This document shows positions 14,746 through 21,677 of a stretch of DNA of 22,212 nt, in pieces; position 1 is the stretch's first letter, and each line of letters begins with the position of its first letter. The stretch spans positions 7,894 through 30,105 of the forward strand of contig DNAS01000045.1 of assembly GCA_003485185.1 (NCBI GenBank), written 5' to 3'. This DNA is from Phycisphaerales bacterium (GTDB taxonomy: Bacteria; Planctomycetota; Phycisphaerae; SM23-33). A program made the position numbers and the translations under genes. The notes beneath the pieces were generated by a model. It made no database searches. It was not told the origin of the DNA and saw only the letters and a list, made by a program, of their open reading frames with translations.

Positions 14746-16326
14746 TTACCGGTCATTCCAGATCAGTTGCACGTTCGCATCAGGCCTGTTCTGCTGCACC
14801 CAGAGCTTGAGCAGGGCCATCATCAACGTATCCGCGCGGGTGACGGCCTCGTAGTGATCGATTTTACTCGTGCTGACGACGCGGGGCAGCGGGCTTGAGG
14901 AATCGAAAAACATGCCGACCGCCATGTCGGCAAAGTGTTCCGCCCGGTCCATGTAGCGCTTGTCGCCGGTCAACTCGTGCGCCCCCAGGAGAAGCGTGAT
15001 GGCGTCAGCCAGCGGCCCGGGATATGCCAGAGAACGGGGCGCCGGATCGTTGGTCAAATAGCGATCCGCTGCCGCAAGGATCAGGCGCCGATACCCGTCG
15101 TCGCGGACTTGGCGGTAGCGGAGCAGAACCGCATTGGCAATTGTGGCGTCGGAGGCATCGCCGTAGCCCGCGGCCCAAGGCCTGGTGTAAAGGGGGAACT
15201 TCTTATTGGGCTTCTTGGGATTATAACGCACATCTTCTGCTTTGAGGGTCTTGGCGTTTCCGTTAATGATGAATCCTTGGTCCTCTGCTTGGAACTGAGG
15301 AATCGCAAGGAAGACTTTGTCGGCGGAAAGAGCCAGGTCCCGTGCACGCTGCGCCAGCTTGTCGGAGAGTTTGTCCGCCGCATCCCACAAATCAATAGCC
15401 AGCGAGACCGTTTGCCTGGGCCAGAACAACTCCCCGTCCGACCGGCTGTTGCCAATTTCAGCAGGGATGGCCCCGCTGACCTTGTTTCGGTTAGTCTCGT
15501 AGAAATTCAGCAGCACCTCGATCGCCTTGAGGTACACGGGATCCTTGCTGCGCTGGTAAGCCTGCGCCCAGGTGGCGATGAAGAAGCCTCCGTGACGGGG
15601 GTATTGGTTCTTCGAGCCGGGGCCGTGCTTGCTGTACATGGCGTGACGGGAGAAGTCGCCGGTGTTCTGGTTGTTGATCTGGTGATCCCACAGGCCACGA
15701 GCGAACTTATTCGCGGCCTCGGGAGTCAGTTTATAGATGCGGTCCCACAGGACCCAGGGGCGGTAGAATTCATGTATGTCGCTTTCGTACTTCTGAATCG
15801 GCTGTTCGGTATAGAAATCCCAGCCCATGTGCTCGCCCCAACACATCAGGCCGGTCGCCGGCGACTGGCAGTGTTCAAAGAACCATCGCAGTGTCGTGTC
15901 CGCCTCAGCGGCATAGCGCTTCTCCCCCGTCAGTTCCGTCAGGGCGTACAGAACCTGGTACAGGTTCTGGTCGTGCATCGGATTGGCACCGGTGAGCATA
16001 CGGTCGTGCGAACGAATGCCGGGTATCCCTTTGGTTCTCTCTCCCTGCTTCGGCAGGCCCACCGGCTTGCGGACCAGCGTGACCGCAAACAACGGGGATG
16101 GCTGCCGGCCGTAGGTGTCTCGCCCGTGTTCGATCATGGCGTCGGCGTAGGCGCGGACCGTCGCCAAGTAGTCGTGGCGTGCCTCGCCCGCCCTGGCTGG
16201 CTCGGCGGCCGTCACAAGGGCCGGTACGGAGGCCGCTATAAACGCGAAGGCGAAAACCGTGGGGACGAATGCTCTCGTCGCCCCGACTTTCCAGAACATT
16301 CCTGTTCCTGCTGCGTTGCGTTTCAT
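14746..16326 (-). CDS. Secreted alpha/alpha-barrel carbohydrate-active enzyme, family unassigned
   Basis: The 526-residue protein has a signal peptide (about 1-41, ending LVTAA), then repeated helical hairpins: NLYQVLYALTELTGEKRYAA, TTLRWFFEHCQ, HGGFFIATWAQAYQRS, QTVSLAIDLWDAADKLS and DAITLLLGAHELTGDKRYMD. This is an alpha/alpha-toroid, as in polysaccharide lyases and GH88/GH105-type enzymes. Aromatic and histidine-rich patches such as MCWGEHMGWDFYTE and YESDIHEFYRPW could form the active site. The exact family is not clear. The ATG at 16326 has AGGAGGAG upstream; the open frame to 16473 runs through the leader and is discarded. Promoter C lies about 210 bases upstream. It heads the operon with metallophosphoesterase, small ORF and esterase. 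Its first codons were duplicated at 11790-11851. Confidence 0.9.
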   Translation of the reverse strand: MKRNAAGTGMFWKVGATRAFVPTVFAFAFIAASVPALVTAAEPARAGEARHDYLATVRAYADAMIEHGRDTYGRQPSPLFAVTLVRKPVGLPKQGERTKGIPGIRSHDRMLTGANPMHDQNLYQVLYALTELTGEKRYAAEADTTLRWFFEHCQSPATGLMCWGEHMGWDFYTEQPIQKYESDIHEFYRPWVLWDRIYKLTPEAANKFARGLWDHQINNQNTGDFSRHAMYSKHGPGSKNQYPRHGGFFIATWAQAYQRSKDPVYLKAIEVLLNFYETNRNKVSGAIPAEIGNSRSDGELFWPRQTVSLAIDLWDAADKLSDKLAQRARDLALSADKVFLAIPQFQAEDQGFIINGNAKTLKAEDVRYNPKKPNKKFPLYTRPWAAGYGDASDATIANAVLLRYRQVRDDGYRRLILAAADRYLTNDPAPRSLAYPGPLADAITLLLGAHELTGDKRYMDRAEHFADMAVGMFFDSSSPLPRVVSTSKIDHYEAVTRADTLMMALLKLWVQQNRPDANVQLIWNDR

Positions 16327-16842
16327 GTTCTCCTCCTGTCCAAGTGTCACACTTCTGTTAGGGCCTTCGAGCAAGCCAGCGGCCCTCGTCTCAATCGCTC
16401 TTACCTCAGAATGGCCCTTCTTCTTTGTAAGGGGCAAACATCGAACGGTAGTCGCTAACACCTTTCCGAACATCCTGCTTGGTCTTTTTCCGAAGCGATT
16501 TGACTCCTCACGGTTGCCTATTACACTGATTGTATTATATTATACCAACAGTTGCGGACGTCGTAAGATAAATCCTTCATGCCAGCGCAACATGGGGGTT
16601 TTTATTGCGCGAGAACGGCGCGATCTCGCAACGGCATCGTGCCCGTCCTGCCTTGCCCAGAGTTCCTATTGCGTTGTAACAACATGTTCATGCTGCTGCA
16701 CTTGGCACTTCCTGTCCCCCCGGAATACGAGGCTCTCAATAGGCATCGTCAAAGTAAAACGCGGAGGGCCAATTCTTGTCGACTTCAAACAACGGCCCCC
16801 CGTAGTTGCGCGCGTGCCCCGTAAAGTTAAACCACGTGCCTG
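16266..16842 (-). repeat. Right copy of the ~576-bp duplicated regulatory block
   Basis: This block spans the last 34 codons of pseudopilin 2, the intergenic region, promoter C, the leader and the first ~20 codons of the barrel enzyme, and matches 11789-12364 throughout. It explains the whole gene-free stretch 16327-16735. Between the pseudopilin stop and the promoter, a segment with the palindrome AACATGTT and a conserved ~110 bases is nearly unchanged between copies. Confidence 0.85.
16539..16566 (-). promoter_or_regulatory. Shared-motif promoter C
   Basis: Minus-strand TTACGA (16561-16566), a 16-base spacer with CGCAACTGTTGG, and TATAAT (16539-16544), followed by a second overlapping TATAAT. 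The -35 is the weakest of the set while the spacer core is intact. It drives the barrel enzyme-phosphoesterase-esterase operon. Confidence 0.65.
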
Positions 16843-17407
16843 GCGGAGAGTCCTCCAGCCAACGACCGCTTCCATCCATGAAAACGGCGTTGATTCCCGT
16901 GGGATGGTTCTGAATGCCGTCCTGGAAGTAGTAATACCGATCCACGATGAGGCAATGCGCGAAGTTCTCAAACTTCTGCATGTAGTCCAGGCCGTTCTTC
17001 ATGCGATAAAAATAGGTGCAGGCGCCATTGCCGCTGTTCGTCGTGGCCTCCTTCAATGGATGGCCCGGACAGCACGGCTGCGACAGGTTGATGAAGTACC
17101 CGGCGGCGTAAAGCTGTCCCAGGCCGAACTGCTGGGCTGGGGAGTAGAAGGGGCGGAAATGGTACCCGTGATTCTGGTTCCAGTTGGCCGTGGCAGGCCA
17201 TGCGTTTGAATTGTCGGAAGAATACGCTGACGCTAAAAGAGCCAGCCCGCGCATCTGCGAAAGGCACGTGACTCGGATGGCCAACTCCCTGGCCTTCCTC
17301 AGCGAGGGCATCAGGAGACTCACCAGCAACGAGAGGATGGCGATCACCACCAGAAGCTCGATGAGCGTGAATCCGCACCGCCTGCTTGTTCTTCCATGAC
17401 TCGGCAT
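16736..17407 (-). CDS. Pseudopilin-like protein 2
   Basis: The 223-residue protein has a 12-residue basic leader (MPSHGRTSRRCG), prepilin-type cleavage before FTLIELLVVIAILSLLVSLL, and the conserved glutamate at mature +5 (E17). The globular part is rich in Y, F and N. AVFMDGSGRWLED near residue 180 corresponds to the D-G-H-x-x-W strand, with serine in place of histidine. A tail of about 34 residues ending FDDAY follows; this tail is duplicated at 12261-12364. The ATG at 17407 has GGGAG about 7 bases upstream. It precedes the barrel enzyme operon but is separated from it by promoter C. The function of this expanded family is unknown; a surface or secretion-linked role with glycan enzymes is inferred from position. 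Confidence 0.9.
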   Translation of the reverse strand: MPSHGRTSRRCGFTLIELLVVIAILSLLVSLLMPSLRKARELAIRVTCLSQMRGLALLASAYSSDNSNAWPATANWNQNHGYHFRPFYSPAQQFGLGQLYAAGYFINLSQPCCPGHPLKEATTNSGNGACTYFYRMKNGLDYMQKFENFAHCLIVDRYYYFQDGIQNHPTGINAVFMDGSGRWLEDSPPGTWFNFTGHARNYGGPLFEVDKNWPSAFYFDDAY

Positions 17408-17474
17408 TGCTTGCTCCCTGGAACCTGTCCCAGCGGATCCCGTAGGCCGCCTCGGCCCGGATTATGACGCAGAC

Positions 17475-17501
17475 CAAGTCGTGCGAGAGCGACGCGACTT
17501 G
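17475..17501. other. Leader hairpin upstream of pseudopilin 2
   Basis: CAAGTCG (17475-17481) and CGACTTG (17495-17501) form a 7-base-pair stem with a 13-base loop, about 70 bases upstream of the pseudopilin start. On the plus strand it is followed by CTCTTTT, but no plus-strand gene precedes it. No clear promoter could be assigned in 17408-17587. Confidence 0.3.
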
Positions 17502-17587
17502 CTCTTTTAATGGTATGCACCGTCCTGGCGACTCCGGCTTGTGGAAGAGGCGCGCTCCCCTCCCGCAAGGTTGGGAATCAAACCGCC

Positions 17588-17619
17588 CCCCGGCAGGCAT
17601 GAGCCCACGCCTGCCGGGG
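17588..17619 (-). terminator. Hairpin after the beta-helix PEP-CTERM gene
   Basis: CCCCGGCAGGC (17588-17598) pairs perfectly with GCCTGCCGGGG (17609-17619), an 11-base-pair stem with a 10-base loop, 26 bases beyond the stop at 17646. It has no strong T-run but is well placed to end the 19649-17646 transcript. Confidence 0.6.
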
Positions 17620-17645
17620 AGCAGACCATTCAAAGGGTAACTGCA

Positions 17646-19649
17646 CTACTTCCGACGGCGGAGAAGAAGCCCCGCCCCGCCAACGAGCACCATCGCCAGG
17701 CAGGTCGGCTCGGGCACGTAAGTAAGCACCAGAGCGTTGCCGGCGCCGTTGATGTCGATCGCCCACGATCCCGCGAAACTGGGAGAGAAAGCGCTCGTGT
17801 CGATGGTCCAGTCAGCGGCGTCGAATCCGGTGATCGTGCCCGTGGTGGTCAGGATATCCCACGAGCGGTTGCTCTCGGTGAACGTGGCGCCGCCGCCTGC
17901 TCCAACGGCACCGGGATTGTTGTTCGCCATCAGCGAGATCACGGCGAGCACGTAGCTTCCCGACCCGCCCGTCAGCGCCAGGTTGCCGGTGATCTGGACG
18001 GTGTCGGCATTGGTGCCCACCGGCCCGTTCCAGTCGTTCAGCTCCCACTGATAGGTATTGGCGCTCCAGTTCTGACTGACGCCGAGGCTCAGGGTGCCGG
18101 GGCTGCTGCCCGGCGCGAGCTTCTGCGTCGTGCTGCTCAGAGCCAGATCATAGCCGATCGTGCCGCTGCCCCCGACCGTCCCGCCGGTCTGCATCACCAG
18201 CGATCCGCCGCCGTTGGTCAGCGTGCCGTTGACGATCAGCTTGCCCGCGTTGTTCAGGGTCGCGTCGGTGTTGATCGTAAGCGAGCTGCCGGCATCCACC
18301 TGGGTCGTGCCGGTAGCGGCGTTGTTGTGGGTTCCCGCCGCCAGAACCAGCCCGCCGGCGCCGCTGGCCCGCAGCAGCCCGTTGTTGGCGAAGCCGGTGG
18401 CGTTCGGATCGATCGTCATCGCGTAGGCGGCGCCATCCGCGTTGATCGTGCCGTTGTTGGTGATGGCCAAGCTGTTCGTCCCGAGCTGTCCTGCTCCGCG
18501 GATCGTGTGCCCCGTGTCATTGACCAGCACCGCCGTCCCGCCGATCCTTGTGATCATGACCCGGTTGACGTCCCCGCCGGTGTCGACCTGCATGACGACC
18601 TGGCCGCTCCCGGACAACGTCGTCGTCCCATTGACGCCGATGCCGGCGTAGCTGGTCGCGGACGCGGACTTGGAGATGAGGTTGATCGTGCCGGTGTTGG
18701 TCAACGTGTTGGTGCCCGCCTCAAGCCTCGCGCTGGCCGTAATCGTCGGATTCCCGGACATGATGATGTTGATGGTGCCGCTGTTGTTGAAGCTTCCTGT
18801 GTTAGGAACAATGAACCGGTAGTTCGCGCCACTGGCGCCGCTGGTGGCGTTCGTGGGGTTCTCGAAGTTGACGGTGCCGCTGTTGGTGAAGGAGCTGGTG
18901 CCCTGCATGGTCACGCCGATTCCGGCGCCGCTGTCGGTTCCGTTGGTGGCCAGCTTGGCATTGAATGTCCCGGCATTGGTGAAGGTCACGTCCGTCAGCT
19001 TGAAGCCGGGCGTCGTACTGAGCGTTCCCAAGGCGTTGTTGCTGATCGTTCCGCCCGTGATGTTCATCGTGCCCTGAGGGTTCAGGGAGAAGGACGATGC
19101 GCCGACCGTCCGAATCGTTCCTCCCGTGTTGGTGATGTTGAGGGTGCGTCCGTTCTGGATGAAGATCTGCATCGAGCTTCCGGTGCCGGAGGCCTCGATG
19201 ATGCCGCTGTTGGTTATCGTGGGGCTGAAGTTGTTAAAGAGAAGCGACATGGCCACGCCTTGGTTGGACGAAATGGTCCCGGCGTTGTTGAACACGAAAT
19301 CCGTGCTTGTATTGAAGTACAGCCTTCGATCGTTGGTGGTGTTCGACTGTACGGTGAAGCCCGACGCGACGGTGAGGCCCGAAATGTAAGTCTGGCCGTC
19401 GAGAACAACCACAGCGCCGCCGCCCAGGGAACTGTCGATCACCGCCTGCCAGGTATTCGTGGGAGGGTTGCCGGAAGTTTGGCTGGGAACTCCGTTATTC
19501 CAGTTTCCGGCGGTGTTCCACGTCCCGCCCGACGAGCCCTGCCAGGTGGAGACGGTCAAGGCCGCTGAGGCAGCGCCTCCCGCGGCCAGAATCACAGTCG
19601 CAACGCCCGCCACCAACGCCACGATCAAAAACCGCCTCAGCCGTAACAT
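17646..19649 (-). CDS. Large beta-helical PEP-CTERM surface protein
   Basis: The 667-residue protein has a signal peptide (about 1-30, ending AASA), a conserved start STWQGSSGGTWNTAGNWNNG as seen at the head of many autotransporter-like repeat proteins, then a long series of degenerate strands built on N-[NSAT]-G-T-[IVF]-N: TNSGII, TNAGTFN, TNSGTVNF, NNSGTINI, TNTGTINL and TNNGTINA. It ends with a PEP-CTERM anchor starting at residue 646, PEPTCLAMVLVGGAGLLL then RRRK. The repeats predict a right-handed beta-helix stalk. The ATG at 19649 has AAGGAG 8 bases upstream; the frame to 19748 is upstream noise. It lies downstream of the LamG PEP-CTERM gene and may share its transcript. An adhesive or glycan-contacting role is inferred. 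Confidence 0.92.
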   Translation of the reverse strand: MLRLRRFLIVALVAGVATVILAAGGAASAALTVSTWQGSSGGTWNTAGNWNNGVPSQTSGNPPTNTWQAVIDSSLGGGAVVVLDGQTYISGLTVASGFTVQSNTTNDRRLYFNTSTDFVFNNAGTISSNQGVAMSLLFNNFSPTITNSGIIEASGTGSSMQIFIQNGRTLNITNTGGTIRTVGASSFSLNPQGTMNITGGTISNNALGTLSTTPGFKLTDVTFTNAGTFNAKLATNGTDSGAGIGVTMQGTSSFTNSGTVNFENPTNATSGASGANYRFIVPNTGSFNNSGTINIIMSGNPTITASARLEAGTNTLTNTGTINLISKSASATSYAGIGVNGTTTLSGSGQVVMQVDTGGDVNRVMITRIGGTAVLVNDTGHTIRGAGQLGTNSLAITNNGTINADGAAYAMTIDPNATGFANNGLLRASGAGGLVLAAGTHNNAATGTTQVDAGSSLTINTDATLNNAGKLIVNGTLTNGGGSLVMQTGGTVGGSGTIGYDLALSSTTQKLAPGSSPGTLSLGVSQNWSANTYQWELNDWNGPVGTNADTVQITGNLALTGGSGSYVLAVISLMANNNPGAVGAGGGATFTESNRSWDILTTTGTITGFDAADWTIDTSAFSPSFAGSWAIDINGAGNALVLTYVPEPTCLAMVLVGGAGLLLRRRK

Positions 19650-19679
19650 TGCTTGTTCTCCTTCTCGTTTGAGCGCGCT

Positions 19680-19700
19680 CGAGCCACGTAATGTGGCTCG
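19680..19700 (-). promoter_or_regulatory. Hairpin in the gap ahead of the beta-helix gene
   Basis: CGAGCCAC (19680-19687) and GTGGCTCG (19693-19700) form a perfect 8-base-pair stem with a 5-base loop, between the LamG PEP-CTERM stop and the beta-helix start. It is followed closely by the AAGGAG site, so it could adjust read-through or expression of the downstream gene. Confidence 0.45.
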
Positions 19701-19772
19701 CAGCCGTTTGGAAATGGACATGAACCGACGCCTCATCCCGACAGTCATGCCTTCAGAGCTGGATTGTGCCTC

Positions 19773-20573
19773 TCACCCCCTGCGGCGCCGCCGCGCCAGG
19801 ATCCCCGCCAGGCCCGCTGCCACCAGTGTCGCCGTCGCGGGTTCAGGAACGCCGGCTGCATAGACCGAGCCGACCTCGGTTCCGCTCAACGCCCGGTTGT
19901 AATACCGGACCTCGTCCAGGTCGCCCTTCCATTTTTCCGTGTGCGCCCCGGAGTACGCAGCAATGTATTCGCCCGCCGCCGTCGCCAGCGTGCCGCTGTC
20001 GCTGAGGGTCTTGGTCTGAAGCACGCCGTCCACATACATCAGGGCCGTGCTGCCGTCGTAGGTGATGGCCACGTGATGCCACGCGTCGGTGGAAGGCGCC
20101 GCGTCGGACAGCAAGGCCGTGTCACTCGACCAGCTTCCGCCCGCAAGCTGCTTGTAACGGATTTTCCCGGCGTAGCTCCCGCCGGACGATTCGACAGACA
20201 GCGTGTAGGCACCGTCGCCGCACACCATCTTCTTGATCACCGAGGTGTCGGAGAAACGGAACCACACCGCCAACGTGAACGAATCCTCTCCACTGAGGAA
20301 CTTCGGCGTCACCACGTATCCGCCAGTCTGTCCGCCGTCGAAATTCAGGTAGGAATTTCCGCTCTCCACCAGGCGGCTCATGTGGGTGCTGTTGGCGTCG
20401 GTGGCGTCCCACGTGCTGGTGACGCTGTTGAGTTCCTTGCCCGCTACGCTGGTGTCTTCGAGCGAATACCTTCCCACAAGTCCCGACAGGACATCCGCGC
20501 GACTCGTGGCCGCCTGACCCAGCGCGATGAGTGCAACGACAAACACGATGATAGTTTTCTTGACTGACATCAT
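19773..20573 (-). CDS. LamG-domain PEP-CTERM surface protein (C)
   Basis: The 266-residue protein has a signal peptide (about 1-26, ending ATSRA), a LamG domain (about 30-232; markers FTLAVWFRFSD, DAWHHVAITYDGS, LMYVDGVLQTK and LDEVRYYNRALSGTEVGSVY) and a PEP-CTERM anchor starting at residue 243: PEPATATLVAAGLAGILA followed by RRRRRG. It is closer in layout to LamG protein A than to B. The tandem ATGs at 20573 and 20570 follow AAGGAG directly; the frame to 20630 is leader. Promoter D lies about 60 bases upstream. With the beta-helix protein next to it, it probably forms a surface-display pair; glycan binding is inferred from the domain, not shown. Confidence 0.93.
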   Translation of the reverse strand: MMSVKKTIIVFVVALIALGQAATSRADVLSGLVGRYSLEDTSVAGKELNSVTSTWDATDANSTHMSRLVESGNSYLNFDGGQTGGYVVTPKFLSGEDSFTLAVWFRFSDTSVIKKMVCGDGAYTLSVESSGGSYAGKIRYKQLAGGSWSSDTALLSDAAPSTDAWHHVAITYDGSTALMYVDGVLQTKTLSDSGTLATAAGEYIAAYSGAHTEKWKGDLDEVRYYNRALSGTEVGSVYAAGVPEPATATLVAAGLAGILARRRRRG

Positions 20574-20633
20574 TCTCTCCTTCGTCTCCTCAAGGCTTTC
20601 GAATTGCGCACTCTCATCCATACGTTGCAATCC

Positions 20634-20661
20634 ATTGTACCAATTGTTGCATTATCCGCAA
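20634..20661 (-). promoter_or_regulatory. Shared-motif promoter D
   Basis: Minus-strand TTGCGG (20656-20661), a 16-base spacer with TGCAACAATTGG, and TACAAT (20634-20639). The -35 and -10 both differ by a base or two from A and B, while the core and exact spacing are kept. It is outside any larger duplication I can see, so the conservation is independent of the B/C copy event. Confidence 0.6.
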
Positions 20662-20713
20662 GAAGAAAATGCCTTTTCCCGTAGTTTGTTGGGCGTTTGG
20701 GCGTATTTCGATA

Positions 20714-21478
20714 CTACTGCGGCTGTTCCGCACAATAAGACTTCGTGTCGTTGTTGTTCATCTTCTGGCGATGGGACAGAAGATTGTCGCGTCCCTGCAT
20801 CCAGGCCACATGACCGTCGACGTAGACCATGTTTCCGCCGGCTTCGTCCAGGCTTCCGGCGACCTGGCCGACGTGGTTCCAGGACGTCACAGGTTCGTAA
20901 GGAAACAGTTGTCCGAATCGCATCAGATCGGCCAACATCGTGGTGCGGCCGGCCACGGTGACATCTCCTATGCGGCCCTTTCCGTGGCGACCGGTTTTTC
21001 CCGCCCAAGCGGGATTGAGATCGGCAGCCAAGCCCATGAAATAGCAATAGGAGATGGTGACATTGCTGGTGGTGGGAGGGCTGTTGGGGAAGGCATTATA
21101 CGTCGCGGTCCAATTGGGGTCGTTGCCTCCTCCGATCGTCTCCAATCCCTCCTTGCAGAAGAACAGGTCGCGGCGACCGGCTTCGATCGGCAGGTAGCGG
21201 GCCTTGGAAAAATTGGTGTGCCGAATCGCCCAGTCGTTGAAGATGTAGGGCCAACTGGTCGTATCCTCCCTTTGGTGGGCGGGGAAGTCACCTTGGTTGT
21301 CATTGGTATAGAGCAGAACCGCCATGCCGATCTGCCTGAGATTCGACCCGCAACATAAACGTGTCGCCAGAAGCTTTGCCTTCTGCAACGAGGGCAAGAG
21401 GACCGCCATCAGCAGTGAAATAATGGCGATCACGACTAGAAGTTCGATGAGCGTGAACCCAGGACTCTTGGCTCGCAT
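20714..21478 (-). CDS. Pseudopilin-like protein 3
   Basis: The 254-residue protein starts MRAKSPG followed by FTLIELLVVIAIISLLMAVL, with prepilin cleavage after G7 and E12 at mature +5. The C-terminal region carries the family-typical NMVYVDGHVAWMQG strand, the best match of the three pseudopilins here. The middle contains paired cysteines and ISYCYFMGLAADLN. The ATG at 21478 has only a weak GGGG purine run about 11 bases upstream. It precedes the LamG and beta-helix PEP-CTERM genes, repeating the theme of a pseudopilin beside surface proteins. Function is unknown; it may be a minor pilin-like or surface-assembly subunit. Confidence 0.9.
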   Translation of the reverse strand: MRAKSPGFTLIELLVVIAIISLLMAVLLPSLQKAKLLATRLCCGSNLRQIGMAVLLYTNDNQGDFPAHQREDTTSWPYIFNDWAIRHTNFSKARYLPIEAGRRDLFFCKEGLETIGGGNDPNWTATYNAFPNSPPTTSNVTISYCYFMGLAADLNPAWAGKTGRHGKGRIGDVTVAGRTTMLADLMRFGQLFPYEPVTSWNHVGQVAGSLDEAGGNMVYVDGHVAWMQGRDNLLSHRQKMNNNDTKSYCAEQPQ

Positions 21479-21514
21479 GGTTGGTTACCCCGCAAACCGG
21501 TTAGGGACGGAGAT

Positions 21515-21535
21515 CACATCTGTTGCATCTTATCT
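21515..21535 (-). promoter_or_regulatory. Degenerate copy of the shared promoter core
   Basis: On the minus strand GATGCAACAGATG recalls the TGCAACWGTTGG core, about 40 bases upstream of pseudopilin 3. The expected -35 (AAAGAT) and -10 positions are poor, so this may be a lone operator-like half site or chance. Confidence 0.25.
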
Positions 21536-21546
21536 TTACTACGCTT

Positions 21547-21590
21547 GTTTTTTTACACAAAAAAACGTTCCCGCGACCCTTGGGGCAGGC
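21547..21590 (-). terminator. Possible intrinsic terminator after the partial LamG gene
   Basis: On the minus strand a GC-rich imperfect stem (CCTGC...GCGGG) is followed by a run of seven T, itself part of an inverted repeat (GTTTTTTT at 21547-21554, AAAAAAAC at 21559-21566). It lies in the 199-base gap between the partial gene and pseudopilin 3. Confidence 0.35.
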
Positions 21591-21677
21591 TCTTTCGATT
21601 CCATCCTTTTTCACAACAAGACGATACAGGCGGAATCGAATTCTCGCTCTTGACGAGGTTCGCGCGTTCTTCCGTGG

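Noticed and set aside
17541..19568. 675-residue open frame on the plus strand
   Set aside because: It is antisense to the beta-helix gene; its V/G/R/A-rich translation mirrors the repeat structure of the real gene and has no export signal or domain.
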